From the NCBI RefSeq assembly GCF_900141845.1, contig NZ_FQZB01000003.1, forward strand, positions 1 through 64,000: 64,000 nucleotides of DNA, in the 5' to 3' direction. Positions within the stretch are counted from its first letter, which is position 1; each line of letters starts with the position of its first letter. Positions 52,971 through 60,827 of the stretch are shown in pieces. The notes under the pieces are model-generated. The model was not told the origin of the DNA. It searched no databases and saw nothing but the letters and a program-made list of their open reading frames with translations. The position numbers and the translations under genes were made by a program. The DNA comes from Clostridium cavendishii DSM 21758. Lineage in GTDB: Bacteria > Bacillota > Clostridia > Clostridiales > Clostridiaceae.

Positions 52971-53385
52971 TATTTATACAGAATTAATATTAGAGCATAA
53001 TAGCTCTAATAGAAACAGAAGACATCTAGACTTACCTGATAGAATTGAAAAAGGCCATAATCCTAGTTGTGGTGATGAAATAGCTTTAGAAATCAAATTT
53101 AATAACAATATTATAGAAGATGTTTCTTTTACAGGAACAGGCTGCGCAATATCACAAGCCTCAACTTCTATAATGATAGATCTTATAAAGGGAAAATCTA
53201 AAGAAGAAGCGCTTGAACTTACTACTACTTTTATAAATATGATAAAAAAAGAAATTCAAGATGAGGATCTTTTAGAAAAACTTGAAGATGCCCTTATATT
53301 TCAAAACATTTCAAATATGCCAGCTAGAGTAAAATGCGCTGTCCTTGCATGGCATACTTTAAATGAAGTTATAAAAAAAGATTAA
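52957..53385 (+). CDS. sufU: Zinc-dependent sulfurtransferase SufU
   Basis: 142 residues from the ATG at 52957, with AGGAGG about 10 nt upstream; a TTG at 52951 is an alternative only 4 nt from the site. The zinc/sulfur-transfer ligands are in 'HNPSCGDEIALEI' (Cys, Asp), 'FTGTGCAISQASTS' (Cys) and 'VKCAVLAWHT' (Cys). It accepts persulfide sulfur from SufS. It starts within the end of sufS and closes the operon. Confidence 0.95.
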   Translation: MDMNSIYTELILEHNSSNRNRRHLDLPDRIEKGHNPSCGDEIALEIKFNNNIIEDVSFTGTGCAISQASTSIMIDLIKGKSKEEALELTTTFINMIKKEIQDEDLLEKLEDALIFQNISNMPARVKCAVLAWHTLNEVIKKD

Positions 53386-53399
53386 AATTCTCTATAAGG

Positions 53400-53445
53400 A
53401 AAGGCTACTAACTATAATAATTCAAATTATAATTAGTAGCCTTTT
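53400..53445. terminator. Bidirectional terminator between suf operon and yitT-like gene
   Basis: AAAGGCTACTAA...TATAAT pairs with ATTATAATTAGTAGCCTTT around a short loop, with T-run CTTTTT on the plus side. Confidence 0.85.
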
Positions 53446-53451
53446 TATTTA

Positions 53452-54309
53452 TTAATGTATTGCTCTTTTTTTGCACTTCTTTCCTGTTGCCTCAACACTT
53501 GATATAGTAATTAACGCATCTTCATCAAAACCATTTACTATATTTTTAAGCTTTGCTATCTCAAGTCTTGTTACAACAACATATATTACATTTATGTCTT
53601 CTCCCTTATATGCACCTTTCCCATCTAACAAAGTAAGGCTTCTTCCAAGTCTTTGCATTATTGCTTCTGAAATTTCTGTAGTTTTATCCGATACAATAAA
53701 TACAGCTTTTGCTTCGTCTAATCCTTCAACCGTGATATCTATGGTTTTAAAAGCAATAAAATAGGCTATTAATGAATACATTGCCCTATCCCAACCAAAT
53801 AGAATTGCAGAACCACCTAAAATAAATAAATTAAAAAACATTACTATTTCGCCAATAGAAAATGCTGTTTTTTTATCAAGCATTATGGCCACTATTTCTG
53901 TACCATCTAGTGAACCACCATTCCTTATAATAATTCCTATTCCAACACCAATTATTATACCGCCAAATACAGTCGCTAAAAGTACATCATGTGTTATTCC
54001 TGGTATAGGATGCAAAAATGATACACTTATTGATAAGCATATGACTGCAATCAATGTTAAAATAGCAAAAGTTTTACCTATTTGCTTATATCCCATTATG
54101 AAAAAAGGTAAATTTAATACAAATATAAATACTCCTAATGGTAAATTTGTTAAATAACTTGCCATAATAGATATACCTGTAATTCCACCATCAATAATAT
54201 TGTTTGGTATTAAAAATATTTCAAGTCCTACTGATACTATAAATGCACCTAATATTACAAAAATAACCCTCTTAATATTAATTAAAATCTTGTTGTTCTT
54301 TTTCCCCAT
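53452..54309 (-). CDS. YitT-family membrane protein
   Basis: 285 residues. Five to six hydrophobic segments in the first 190 residues include 'FIVSVGLEIFLIPNNIIDGG' and 'GGIIIGVGIGIIIRNGGSLDG'. A C-terminal DUF2179 domain follows ('AVFIVSDKTTEISEAIMQRL', 'LDGKGAYKGEDINVIYVVV'). The function of the family is not established. It is a single gene, convergent with the suf operon. Confidence 0.9.
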   Translation of the reverse strand: MGKKNNKILINIKRVIFVILGAFIVSVGLEIFLIPNNIIDGGITGISIMASYLTNLPLGVFIFVLNLPFFIMGYKQIGKTFAILTLIAVICLSISVSFLHPIPGITHDVLLATVFGGIIIGVGIGIIIRNGGSLDGTEIVAIMLDKKTAFSIGEIVMFFNLFILGGSAILFGWDRAMYSLIAYFIAFKTIDITVEGLDEAKAVFIVSDKTTEISEAIMQRLGRSLTLLDGKGAYKGEDINVIYVVVTRLEIAKLKNIVNGFDEDALITISSVEATGKKCKKRAIH

Positions 54310-54365
54310 CTAAATCCTCCTTTGTAAAATATAATTATTATCTACTAATAATTATACAGAAAAAT

Positions 54366-54475
54366 AGATAACTAGTCAAAAATCATTAATATATTTCAAG
54401 CTAAATAAAGCCAAAAAAGCCTATCTTTATAATTTCACTTATAGCTATAAAATATAACAATATGACTAGTTATCT
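54366..54475. repeat. 13-bp perfect inverted repeats bounding a 110-bp intergenic segment
   Basis: AGATAACTAGTCA (54366-54378) and TGACTAGTTATCT (54463-54475) flank 84 bp without a reading frame, between the yitT-like gene and a 69-residue gene. Confidence 0.45.
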
Positions 54476-54486
54476 TTAAAATTATA

Positions 54487-54696
54487 TTATATTTTTTGAT
54501 ATATTGTATGTGTTCCCTCTTGACCATTAACAATTATATTATTAAATACATTGTTTTGAACCTCTTGCTTAAATACCGCTCCATCTTGTGAATGTTGTGT
54601 TGTTGGAAGATTATCTTCAACAACATCCCTATATTCAAAATATTGCCCCTTTGATAATCTATTTAGTTTTTCTGAATCTATGTGACTTTGGCTCAT
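54487..54696 (-). CDS. Small hydrophilic protein of unknown function
   Basis: 69 residues, with an AGGAGGTAAAG ribosome binding site well placed before the ATG, so translation is likely. The sequence is polar and Gln/Asn rich ('LPTTQHSQDG', 'VQNNVFNNIIVNGQEG') with no Cys, signal peptide or membrane segment. Small, polar, Gln/Asn-rich proteins of this sort can be sporulation products in clostridia, but I see no specific evidence. It is divergent from the PTS IIB-like gene. Confidence 0.6.
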   Translation of the reverse strand: MSQSHIDSEKLNRLSKGQYFEYRDVVEDNLPTTQHSQDGAVFKQEVQNNVFNNIIVNGQEGTHTIYQKI

Positions 54697-54895
54697 AGCT
54701 TTACCTCCTAAAATAAATAATCAATATTATTTTAGCCATTAAAAAATTAGTTATTCTAATAAATAAAATTTCTTTTTTTTATTTATTTATACGTGAATTC
54801 TTAATTTTCCATTAACTTTTTTTCTAATTATTACAATATTATAATTTTAATGTTAATATATTTTTATCATTTAATTTATTAGGGGGATAACTTTT

Positions 54896-55279
54896 ATGAA
54901 GGTCGTATTGGTAGCTTGTTCAGGAGGTGTAGTTTCTGGGTTACTATGCAATTCTATAAAAAAAGCAGGCTTAAATAGTAATATTAAAATAGAATGTGAT
55001 TCTATTTTGAATATAAATAATAAAGAAAATTTAAATAAATATAAAGATAATGATGTACTCCTTATTTATTGTGGTGCTAATCAACTAAATAAAACTTCAA
55101 TAAATACTTTCAGTGATTCCTTAAAAGGAATTTTTGTAGCTCCTCAGTTAAGATATTATATACCTAATATTCTACCCATAATCGCTTCTAAAAATATATA
55201 TTGCACTTCTATAGACAATAATGTTTTCACTAGTATGGATGGAAATAAGATATTAGACTATATTATGGATAAAATATAA
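54896..55279 (+). CDS. Orphan PTS IIB-like protein (lactose/cellobiose type)
   Basis: 127 residues. The fold pattern of cellobiose-type IIB domains is recognisable: an N-terminal strand ending in Cys8 ('VVLVACSGGVVSGLLCNSIKKA'; phospho-acceptor P-loop position), 'DVLLIYCGANQL', and 'IFVAPQLRYYIPNIL', which matches the GPQVRY segment of the family. No IIA, IIC or glycosidase gene is nearby. It may serve a distant permease or be a regulatory remnant. A GGGGGAT ribosome binding site lies upstream. Confidence 0.72.
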   Translation: MKVVLVACSGGVVSGLLCNSIKKAGLNSNIKIECDSILNINNKENLNKYKDNDVLLIYCGANQLNKTSINTFSDSLKGIFVAPQLRYYIPNILPIIASKNIYCTSIDNNVFTSMDGNKILDYIMDKI

Positions 55280-55287
55280 TTTTAAAA

Positions 55288-55313
55288 AAGAGAAGTGACA
55301 GCTCACTTCTCTT
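55288..55313. terminator. Bidirectional terminator after PTS IIB-like gene
   Basis: AAGAGAAGTGA / TCACTTCTCTT is a perfect 11-bp stem with loop CAGC, flanked by A- and T-rich runs between convergent genes. Confidence 0.85.
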
Positions 55314-55365
55314 AAATTTTAATTTCAAAAAAACTTTCTATACCATAAATTATACAAGAATAATT

Positions 55366-56496
55366 TTAGTTTTTATTTCGAAACACCTTATGTAAATCTG
55401 CTTTTAATTTTACACCTAATTCTTTAAATACAACATCTAAAGCTTCTAACGTTTTATAAAGTTTTTCTTCATCACTGTTTTCACCCATATGTCCTATTCT
55501 AATTATTTTATCCTTTAAAAAATCAAATCCACCTGCTATTAATATATTATGTTCATTTCTCATTTTATTGAAAATATCACTAAAACTTATACTATCTGGT
55601 ACTAATATTGTAGTTACAGTATTAGAATGACAATCTCTTGAAAGCAACTCAAGCCCTGCTGCATTTACAGCTTTTCTTACAGCTTCTGCATTTCTCTTAT
55701 GTCTATCTATTATCTCTTTATCTTCTATAACATTATTCAAAGCTTCATCAAATGCATTTAATGCACTTATAGGCTGAGTATATGGAAACCATTTATTTTC
55801 ATACCAATTATTCCAAATTGTTAAATTTGCATAAAAACTTCTTATAGGTTCTTTTCTATTATTCATAACTTCAAAAGCTCTTTCACTTATACTTAGGAAA
55901 GTAAGTCCTGGAGGAGCTGAAAGACACTTTTGAGAACCGCCTAATGCTATATCTATTTTATAATCATCTACATAAAGCTCTTCACCAAAGGTACTAGCTA
56001 CAGTATCCACAACGGTTAATATATTGTATTCATTAAGAAGTTTACATACATTTTTTATATCATTTGTTATTCCAGATGGAGTTTCACAATGAACTAACGT
56101 GGCTACTTTAAAATCGTGGTTATCTTTTAAGAATTTTTCTACTTCTTTAAAATCTATTCCTGCTCTCCTATCTAAATGAAGATAAGTTACCTCACCACCA
56201 TAAAGTTTTGCAAAATCTCCAAACCCTTCTCCAAAGATTCCATTCTCTATACATAAAACTTTATCGCTTGGTTCTATCAAAGATGCACACGCAGCTTCTA
56301 ACCCTAATATTCCTTCTCCATCCAAAACCAAAGTTCTATTCTTAGTTTTTAAAAGCAGCTTCAATTTTTCACAAATCCCTTTATAAAACTCATAGAAATC
56401 TAAATCTAAATCTGGATTTGTTATCTCTCTTGCCATGGCACTTCTTACATTTTCTTTAAGTGTAGTAGGTCCTGGCGTCATCATTAACTTACTCAT
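55366..56496 (-). CDS. Class V PLP-dependent aminotransferase (alanine-glyoxylate / serine-pyruvate type)
   Basis: 376 residues. The N-terminal 'MMTPGPTTLKENVRSAM', the PLP-ring region 'DGEGILGLEAA', 'TLVHCETPSGITND', the Asp motif 'VVDTVASTFGEELYVD' and the PLP Lys in 'ALGGSQKCLSAPPG' place it in the class V family. The amino donor and acceptor cannot be read from sequence; alanine-glyoxylate, serine-pyruvate and phosphonate transaminases share these motifs. It lies 13 bp after an ECF S-component gene, which may import a related cofactor or substrate. Confidence 0.87.
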   Translation of the reverse strand: MSKLMMTPGPTTLKENVRSAMAREITNPDLDLDFYEFYKGICEKLKLLLKTKNRTLVLDGEGILGLEAACASLIEPSDKVLCIENGIFGEGFGDFAKLYGGEVTYLHLDRRAGIDFKEVEKFLKDNHDFKVATLVHCETPSGITNDIKNVCKLLNEYNILTVVDTVASTFGEELYVDDYKIDIALGGSQKCLSAPPGLTFLSISERAFEVMNNRKEPIRSFYANLTIWNNWYENKWFPYTQPISALNAFDEALNNVIEDKEIIDRHKRNAEAVRKAVNAAGLELLSRDCHSNTVTTILVPDSISFSDIFNKMRNEHNILIAGGFDFLKDKIIRIGHMGENSDEEKLYKTLEALDVVFKELGVKLKADLHKVFRNKN

Positions 56497-56509
56497 AAGA
56501 AAGCCTCCT

Positions 56510-57103
56510 CTATATATCTAAAACTATTTTTTTACTTTTGAATCCTGCTTTAAGTGATGAAGCTAATGGCAATCCTAAAATCGTACCTACAACACATTGC
56601 ATAAAATTCCCATAAACCGATTGTAATGGTGCATATATATTTCCATATAAAATTATTTCTGTTATATAGTATCCAACTATCATTATTATAGTTGCTAGTA
56701 CTATACCTATGGAATTATTGACAATTGGTTGTATCTTCTTAAACTTCTTTTTAAATTTACTATCCTTTTCGTATATAACTATCTCTCTACATGCCATTAC
56801 TCCAATAATATATCCCATTGCAAATCTAATTATAAATGTGAATGGTGCCCATACTGCATATGGACTTGTAATATCAAAAAGCGCCATACCTATTCCACCA
56901 GATATAGCTCCTGCCTTTTTACCAAAAACTATAGCAACTGTAAAAAACATTACGTTTCCTAAATGAAATAATCCTCCCGGTGTTGGCCCAGGTATATTTA
57001 TAAATCTTGTAGCAACATATACTAGAGCTATAAATAACCCATAAAGAGTTAAATTCCTAACATTTACTTTTTTCTTCTCGTTTTTCATTCTTCGAGCCCC
57101 CAT
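56510..57103 (-). CDS. ECF transporter substrate-binding (S) component
   Basis: Up to 197 residues. The six hydrophobic segments have the compact ECF S layout, with 'PTPGGLFHLGNVMFF' after the first helix and 'FGKKAGAISGGIGMALFDI' in helix 3. It would work with a shared energising module (EcfA/A'/T) encoded elsewhere. The substrate is probably a vitamin or cofactor. The partnership with a PLP-dependent enzyme makes a B6-type vitamin one possibility, but this is guesswork. The start is either the ATG at 57103 or the ATG at 57088. Confidence 0.82.
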   Translation of the reverse strand: MGARRMKNEKKKVNVRNLTLYGLFIALVYVATRFINIPGPTPGGLFHLGNVMFFTVAIVFGKKAGAISGGIGMALFDITSPYAVWAPFTFIIRFAMGYIIGVMACREIVIYEKDSKFKKKFKKIQPIVNNSIGIVLATIIMIVGYYITEIILYGNIYAPLQSVYGNFMQCVVGTILGLPLASSLKAGFKSKKIVLDI

Positions 57104-57130
57104 TTCTTCTTTTAGTAATATACTAATATT

Positions 57131-57173
57131 ATATTATCAATAAAATATTAGCAGCGCAAACTGTACGGGTACA
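57131..57173 (-). promoter_or_regulatory. Candidate promoter with upstream TGTAC-CC-GTACA dyad for ECF S component gene
   Basis: Minus strand TTGCGC (57159-57154), a 17-nt spacer and TAATAT (57136-57131). A 12-bp inverted repeat, TGTACCCGTACA on the minus strand (57162-57173), abuts the -35 box. This G+C-rich dyad stands out from the A+T-rich surroundings and could be an activator or repressor site. Confidence 0.45.
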
Positions 57174-57226
57174 CATTTTCTTAATAATTAGCTTTAGTTT
57201 TATTAATATTTTTACCTTAACAAACT

Positions 57227-57259
57227 AAGACTAGCAAAAATTTATTTTTTGCTAGTCTT
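57227..57259 (-). terminator. Terminator after gene 57267-57695
   Basis: AAGACTAGCAAAAA / TTTTTGCTAGTCTT is a perfect 14-bp stem with a 5-nt loop, beginning 7 nt after the stop codon. Confidence 0.82.
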
Positions 57260-57266
57260 TCTATAT

Positions 57267-57695
57267 TTATTCAACTTGAGTTATAAGTCTTTTCATTACA
57301 TCCCTAAGCTTATTTTCTCCTATTTCTTCATGAGTCATAGCTATTACTAACTTTATATCATTATCTGAAGTATCCCATTTATAAGCTCTAATATCTAAAA
57401 TCCCCTCTTCAGGAACTATTTCTTCTAAATCTGAAGCTACTTCTTCTGCTAAAGATATATATTCATCAAAAAGTTCATCTTCTGTTAAATTGTCTATATC
57501 TATATCTCCTTCATCATAATCCTCTTTCATTATTCTATCTAAAACATCAATTGAAATACTTAGATTAAAAGCTAGCATATCATCTCTCTTACTACCTTTT
57601 GTCATATCCTTAACTACATTAAATTCACTGTTTTCTTCTATTTCAGCCTTCATATCTTTACTATCTATGATTCTATTTCCAAATGCTACGTACAT
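57267..57695 (-). CDS. Acidic protein of unknown function
   Basis: 142 residues, strongly acidic in the middle ('EDYDEGDIDIDNLTEDELFD'), with a beta-rich C-terminus ('DIRAYKWDTSDNDIKLVIAM'). It has no Cys, signal peptide or membrane segment, and I recognise no family. The ATG at 57695 (MYVAFGNRII) has AGGAGAT upstream. It is a single gene with its own terminator, divergent from reverse rubrerythrin. Confidence 0.68.
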   Translation of the reverse strand: MYVAFGNRIIDSKDMKAEIEENSEFNVVKDMTKGSKRDDMLAFNLSISIDVLDRIMKEDYDEGDIDIDNLTEDELFDEYISLAEEVASDLEEIVPEEGILDIRAYKWDTSDNDIKLVIAMTHEEIGENKLRDVMKRLITQVE

Positions 57696-57764
57696 AATAT
57701 CTCATCTCCTAATAGTTAATTATTTTCTTATATCATTATAAATTATGATTTTATATCTAGCAAT

Positions 57765-57803
57765 TAATTATTTGTATATTTTTTTGTAAATAACAAATAA
57801 TTA
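57765..57803. repeat. 11-bp inverted repeat upstream of reverse rubrerythrin
   Basis: TAATTATTTGT and ACAAATAATTA flank a 17-nt A+T-rich centre between two divergent genes. It could be an operator for an oxidative-stress regulator, but it does not match a PerR box convincingly. Confidence 0.35.
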
Positions 57804-57921
57804 GTAATGTATTTTATAAATGTAATCTTATCTTATATATTGATATGATTCAATTAATTATAAATAATTTAAAACATCGTTTATATTACTTGGATTAAAA
57901 TAAACAAGGGAGGTAATATTA

Positions 57922-58467
57922 TTGAAAAAATTTGTTTGCGTTATATGTGGATATATCCATGAGGGGGATGCTCCTCCTAATGAGTGTCCAATTTGTAAAG
58001 CTGGTGCTGACAAATTCAAAGAAGTAACAGGGGATCTTAATTGGGCTGATGAACATCGTATAGGGATAGCTAAAGATATTGATAATGAAGTTCTAGAAGC
58101 TTTAAGATCTAATTTTATTGCAGAATGTACAGAAGTAGGTATGTATCTTGCAATGGCTCGTCAAGGTGATAGGGAAGGCTATCCAGAAGTAGCTGAGGCA
58201 TATACTAGAATTGCCTATGAAGAAGCTGAACATGCTGCTAGATTTGCTGAAATGTTAGGTGAAGTAGTTATGGCAGACACAAAATCAAATCTTTCTGCAA
58301 GAGTAGAGGCAGAATATGGTGCTTGCGAAGGAAAGAAAAAATTGGCTACTCTAGCTAAGCAAAATAATCTAGATGCTATTCATGACAGCGTCCATGAAAT
58401 GTGTAAAGATGAAGCTAGACACGGAAGAGCTTTTAAGGGACTACTTGAAAGATATTTTAGCAAATAG
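57922..58467 (+). CDS. Reverse rubrerythrin (rubredoxin domain N-terminal)
   Basis: 181 residues. The N-terminal rubredoxin-type FeS4 site is 'FVCVICGYIHEGDAPPNECPICKAG'-like, i.e. two CxxC pairs within the first 30 residues. A ferritin-like diiron four-helix domain follows ('AECTEVGMYLAMARQG', 'AYEEAEHAARFAEML', 'CKDEARHGRAFKGLL') with the expected Glu/His ligands. This order is the reverse rubrerythrin of clostridia, an NADH-linked H2O2/O2 reductase component. Translation starts at TTG, 7 nt after GGGAGGT. It is 12 bp before the DUF1540 gene. Confidence 0.94.
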   Translation: MKKFVCVICGYIHEGDAPPNECPICKAGADKFKEVTGDLNWADEHRIGIAKDIDNEVLEALRSNFIAECTEVGMYLAMARQGDREGYPEVAEAYTRIAYEEAEHAARFAEMLGEVVMADTKSNLSARVEAEYGACEGKKKLATLAKQNNLDAIHDSVHEMCKDEARHGRAFKGLLERYFSK

Positions 58468-58479
58468 GAGGATTTAATT

Positions 58480-58791
58480 ATGAAAATTAACTGTTCTGTT
58501 AACAATTGTTCTCACAATAATTCTGGAACATGTTTTGCAAATAGAATAAATATAGGGGGCGAAGGAGCTAAAAATAATGCTGACACTTGTTGCGCTTCCT
58601 TTTTAAGTGAAAAAACTTATGGATCTTTAACTAATAATACAAACTCTAATTCAGCATGCGATGCTTTAGTATGTAAAGCTTCAACATGTAATTATAATTC
58701 AAATAATTTATGTACATTAGATTCTATAAATGTATCAGGAAATGGTTCTAACCTATATACAGAAACTAATTGCGAAAGTTTTTCTTCATAA
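58480..58791 (+). CDS. Protein with two DUF1540 Cys-rich domains
   Basis: 103 residues with two similar halves. The first has Cys in 'INCSVNNCSHNNSGTCFA' and 'DTCCASF'. The second has 'LVCKASTCNYNSNNLC' and 'TNCESF'. Each half has the C-x4-C-x6-7-C spacing of DUF1540, probably a small metal-binding fold. The family function is unknown. It is co-transcribed with reverse rubrerythrin (12-bp gap, AGGAGGA site), which suggests a link to oxygen tolerance or metal handling. Confidence 0.88.
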   Translation: MKINCSVNNCSHNNSGTCFANRINIGGEGAKNNADTCCASFLSEKTYGSLTNNTNSNSACDALVCKASTCNYNSNNLCTLDSINVSGNGSNLYTETNCESFSS

Positions 58792-58916
58792 AGCAATATA
58801 TTGTTATTTAGTAGAAAAACTTAATTATTATATTATTATATTGGAAAGTATATAAATTTTTATTTTCTTAAAATCAAAAATGATGATGTAAAAATTTATT
58901 CACTTTCCTCTTTTTA

Positions 58917-58945
58917 TTAACATTTTAGCCTTAGTATGTTAAAAT
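58917..58945 (+). promoter_or_regulatory. Promoter for aminotransferase gene 58983-60176
   Basis: TTAACA, a 17-nt spacer ending in the extended element TATGT, and TAAAAT. A GGGGG ribosome binding site follows before the ATG. Confidence 0.5.
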
Positions 58946-58982
58946 TATCATTAAATACAAATCTTAAAGGGGGCTACTTATT

Positions 58983-60176
58983 ATGATTTCAACAAATATG
59001 AAGGAACTAGTTGCTAATAGTTCTTCTATTAGAGCTATGTTCGAAGAAGGTAAAAAATTATCATTATTATATGGGGATGATAATGTATTTGATTTTAGCT
59101 TAGGTAATCCTAATTTAAATCCACCTGAAATAATAAACAAACATATAACAAATATAATTTCTACTGAAAATCCACTTAACCTTCATGGATACATGAATAA
59201 CTCTGGATATGAGGACGTTAGAATTAATATTGCAAATTTTTTAAACAAAAAACATAATATTAATTTAAATGAAGAAAATATCCTAATGTGTTGTGGAGCA
59301 GCCGCAGGATTAAATGTAGTTTTAAAAACTATTTTAAATCCTAATGATGAAGTAATTGTATTTGCTCCATTCTTTGGTGAATATAAGCATTATATAAATA
59401 ATCATCTAGGGAAAATTGTAGTTATACCACCTACACATGATTTTCAACCTGATTTAATAACTCTAGCTAATTCAATAACAGCTAATACAAAAGCTGTAGT
59501 AATAAACACACCAAATAATCCTACTGGCATTATTTATTCACATACCACACTTAAAGAAATTTCTAAAATATTAGATAAAAAGCAAAAAGAATTTAAAACA
59601 TCAATACACCTAATATCAGACGAGCCATATAGAGAAATAGTATATGATAATATATCTGTACCTTACATTTTAAAGTATTATGATAATAGCTTTGTGGTTT
59701 ATTCTTATAGTAAATCTCTATCCCTTCCTGGAGAGCGTATAGGTTATATAGTTACTAATAGTACTATGGACGATTTTGAAAATGTAATACAAGGCTTGAA
59801 TGTAGCAAACCGAATTTTAGGTTTTGTAAATGCACCCTCACTATTTCAAAAAGTAATTGCAAATTCTCTAGGCTTAGAGGTAGATATAAATGAATATAAA
59901 AAAAATAGGGATTTACTATATAACCACCTTATAAATTTAGGTTTTTCTTGTATAAAACCTAATGGTGCTTTTTATTTATTTCCAAAATCACCTATTGAAA
60001 ATGATCTAGACTTTGTAAATAAAGCCAAAGACTTTAACCTACTTTTAGTACCAGGATCAGCCTTTGGTGCTCCTGGTTATTTTAGATTAGCGTATTGTAT
60101 AAGCTATGAAAAAATTAAAAATTCTTTACCTAGCTTTACAAAACTTGCTGAATACTATAATCTGAATAAAAAATAG
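58983..60176 (+). CDS. Class I/II PLP-dependent aminotransferase
   Basis: 397 residues, fold-type I aminotransferase. Motifs are 'FDFSLGNPNLNPP', 'MCCGAAAGLNVVL', the Asn in 'VINTPNNPTGIIYS', the Asp-Tyr region 'LISDEPYREIVYD', the PLP Lys in 'YSYSKSLSLPGERIGY', and the carboxylate-binding Arg in 'PGYFRLAYCIS'. The closest type is aspartate/aromatic aminotransferase-like. The substrate is not determinable. It is monocistronic and convergent with the Nudix-like gene. Confidence 0.9.
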   Translation: MISTNMKELVANSSSIRAMFEEGKKLSLLYGDDNVFDFSLGNPNLNPPEIINKHITNIISTENPLNLHGYMNNSGYEDVRINIANFLNKKHNINLNEENILMCCGAAAGLNVVLKTILNPNDEVIVFAPFFGEYKHYINNHLGKIVVIPPTHDFQPDLITLANSITANTKAVVINTPNNPTGIIYSHTTLKEISKILDKKQKEFKTSIHLISDEPYREIVYDNISVPYILKYYDNSFVVYSYSKSLSLPGERIGYIVTNSTMDDFENVIQGLNVANRILGFVNAPSLFQKVIANSLGLEVDINEYKKNRDLLYNHLINLGFSCIKPNGAFYLFPKSPIENDLDFVNKAKDFNLLLVPGSAFGAPGYFRLAYCISYEKIKNSLPSFTKLAEYYNLNKK

Positions 60177-60207
60177 TAATAGTATATAATTAATATTTAC
60201 ATAAAAA

Positions 60208-60240
60208 ATAGAAGTCTAAGATTTTATCCTAAACTTCTAT
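60208..60240. terminator. Bidirectional terminator between aminotransferase and Nudix-like genes
   Basis: Two 15-nt arms (ATAGAAGTCTAAGAT and ATCCTAAACTTCTAT) pair, with wobbles, around a 3-nt loop. The minus-strand side continues TTTTTTATG. Confidence 0.82.
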
Positions 60241-60251
60241 CTTTATGTATA

Positions 60252-60644
60252 TTATTTATTACTTTCAAAAAAGTCAGTTAAAATATTTTTTGCCATAGGT
60301 GTAAACTCATATTCACTTATATTTTTTTTAGATATCCACTTATTTGCAACAATATTATCATGACACACTATTCTTTCCTTTACATAACCCATGTATACCA
60401 TTACAGTATCTCCAGTCTCTTCATTTACAATATATTCTCTAAAAGGTTCTAAATCAAATATTATAGTCTTAAGATCTTCTTTTATTGTTCTATTTGCACA
60501 TTTTTCAGTTGTTTCTTTTCCCTTTAAAGTTCTGCTAAAAATATCCCATAACTTAGGTTCTGTTTTTTTGACCTTTCTTTGTATTACTAAGACACTATTA
60601 AAATTGTCTCTAATTATAACCTGAGCTCCAATAATCTTTGACAT
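60252..60644 (-). CDS. Nudix-fold protein with degenerate Nudix box
   Basis: 130 residues. The overall pattern is a Nudix hydrolase: 'GAQVIIRDNFNSVLVIQRK', a box region 'LKGKETTEKCANRTIKED', then 'YMGYVKERIVC' and 'NKWISKKNISEYEF'. The box departs from GX5EX7REUXEEXGU: the first Gly is Arg, RE is RT, and EE is ED. Metal-dependent hydrolysis may therefore be weak or absent. A role as a binding or regulatory Nudix protein is possible. Confidence 0.72.
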   Translation of the reverse strand: MSKIIGAQVIIRDNFNSVLVIQRKVKKTEPKLWDIFSRTLKGKETTEKCANRTIKEDLKTIIFDLEPFREYIVNEETGDTVMVYMGYVKERIVCHDNIVANKWISKKNISEYEFTPMAKNILTDFFESNK

Positions 60645-60789
60645 ACTAGTTCCTCCATATAATTATAAATATTTCCTAATTTATATTATATAATTAAATA
60701 ACCTCTATTTGCAAATTACTTATCCATGTTTAAAGTCAATTATTTTATAAACATCTATAATTTCTTTTTATATTCAAATTAATTCTAAA

Positions 60790-60821
60790 AAAAGCCATCT
60801 ATACTCATATAAATGGCTTTT
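60790..60821 (-). terminator. Terminator after secreted protein gene 60828-62780
   Basis: AAAAGCCAT-C-TATA / TATA-A-ATGGCTTTT with a 4-nt loop. It closely resembles the terminator of the upstream paralogue at 63048-63078. Confidence 0.8.
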
Positions 60822-60827
60822 CTAATT

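Noticed and set aside
54366..54475. Insertion sequence
   Set aside because: The segment is too short and encodes no transposase; it is kept only as an inverted-repeat feature.
57696..57921. PerR box upstream of reverse rubrerythrin
   Set aside because: A+T-rich stretches near 57855-57880 partly resemble TTATAATNATTATAA but do not match well enough to call.
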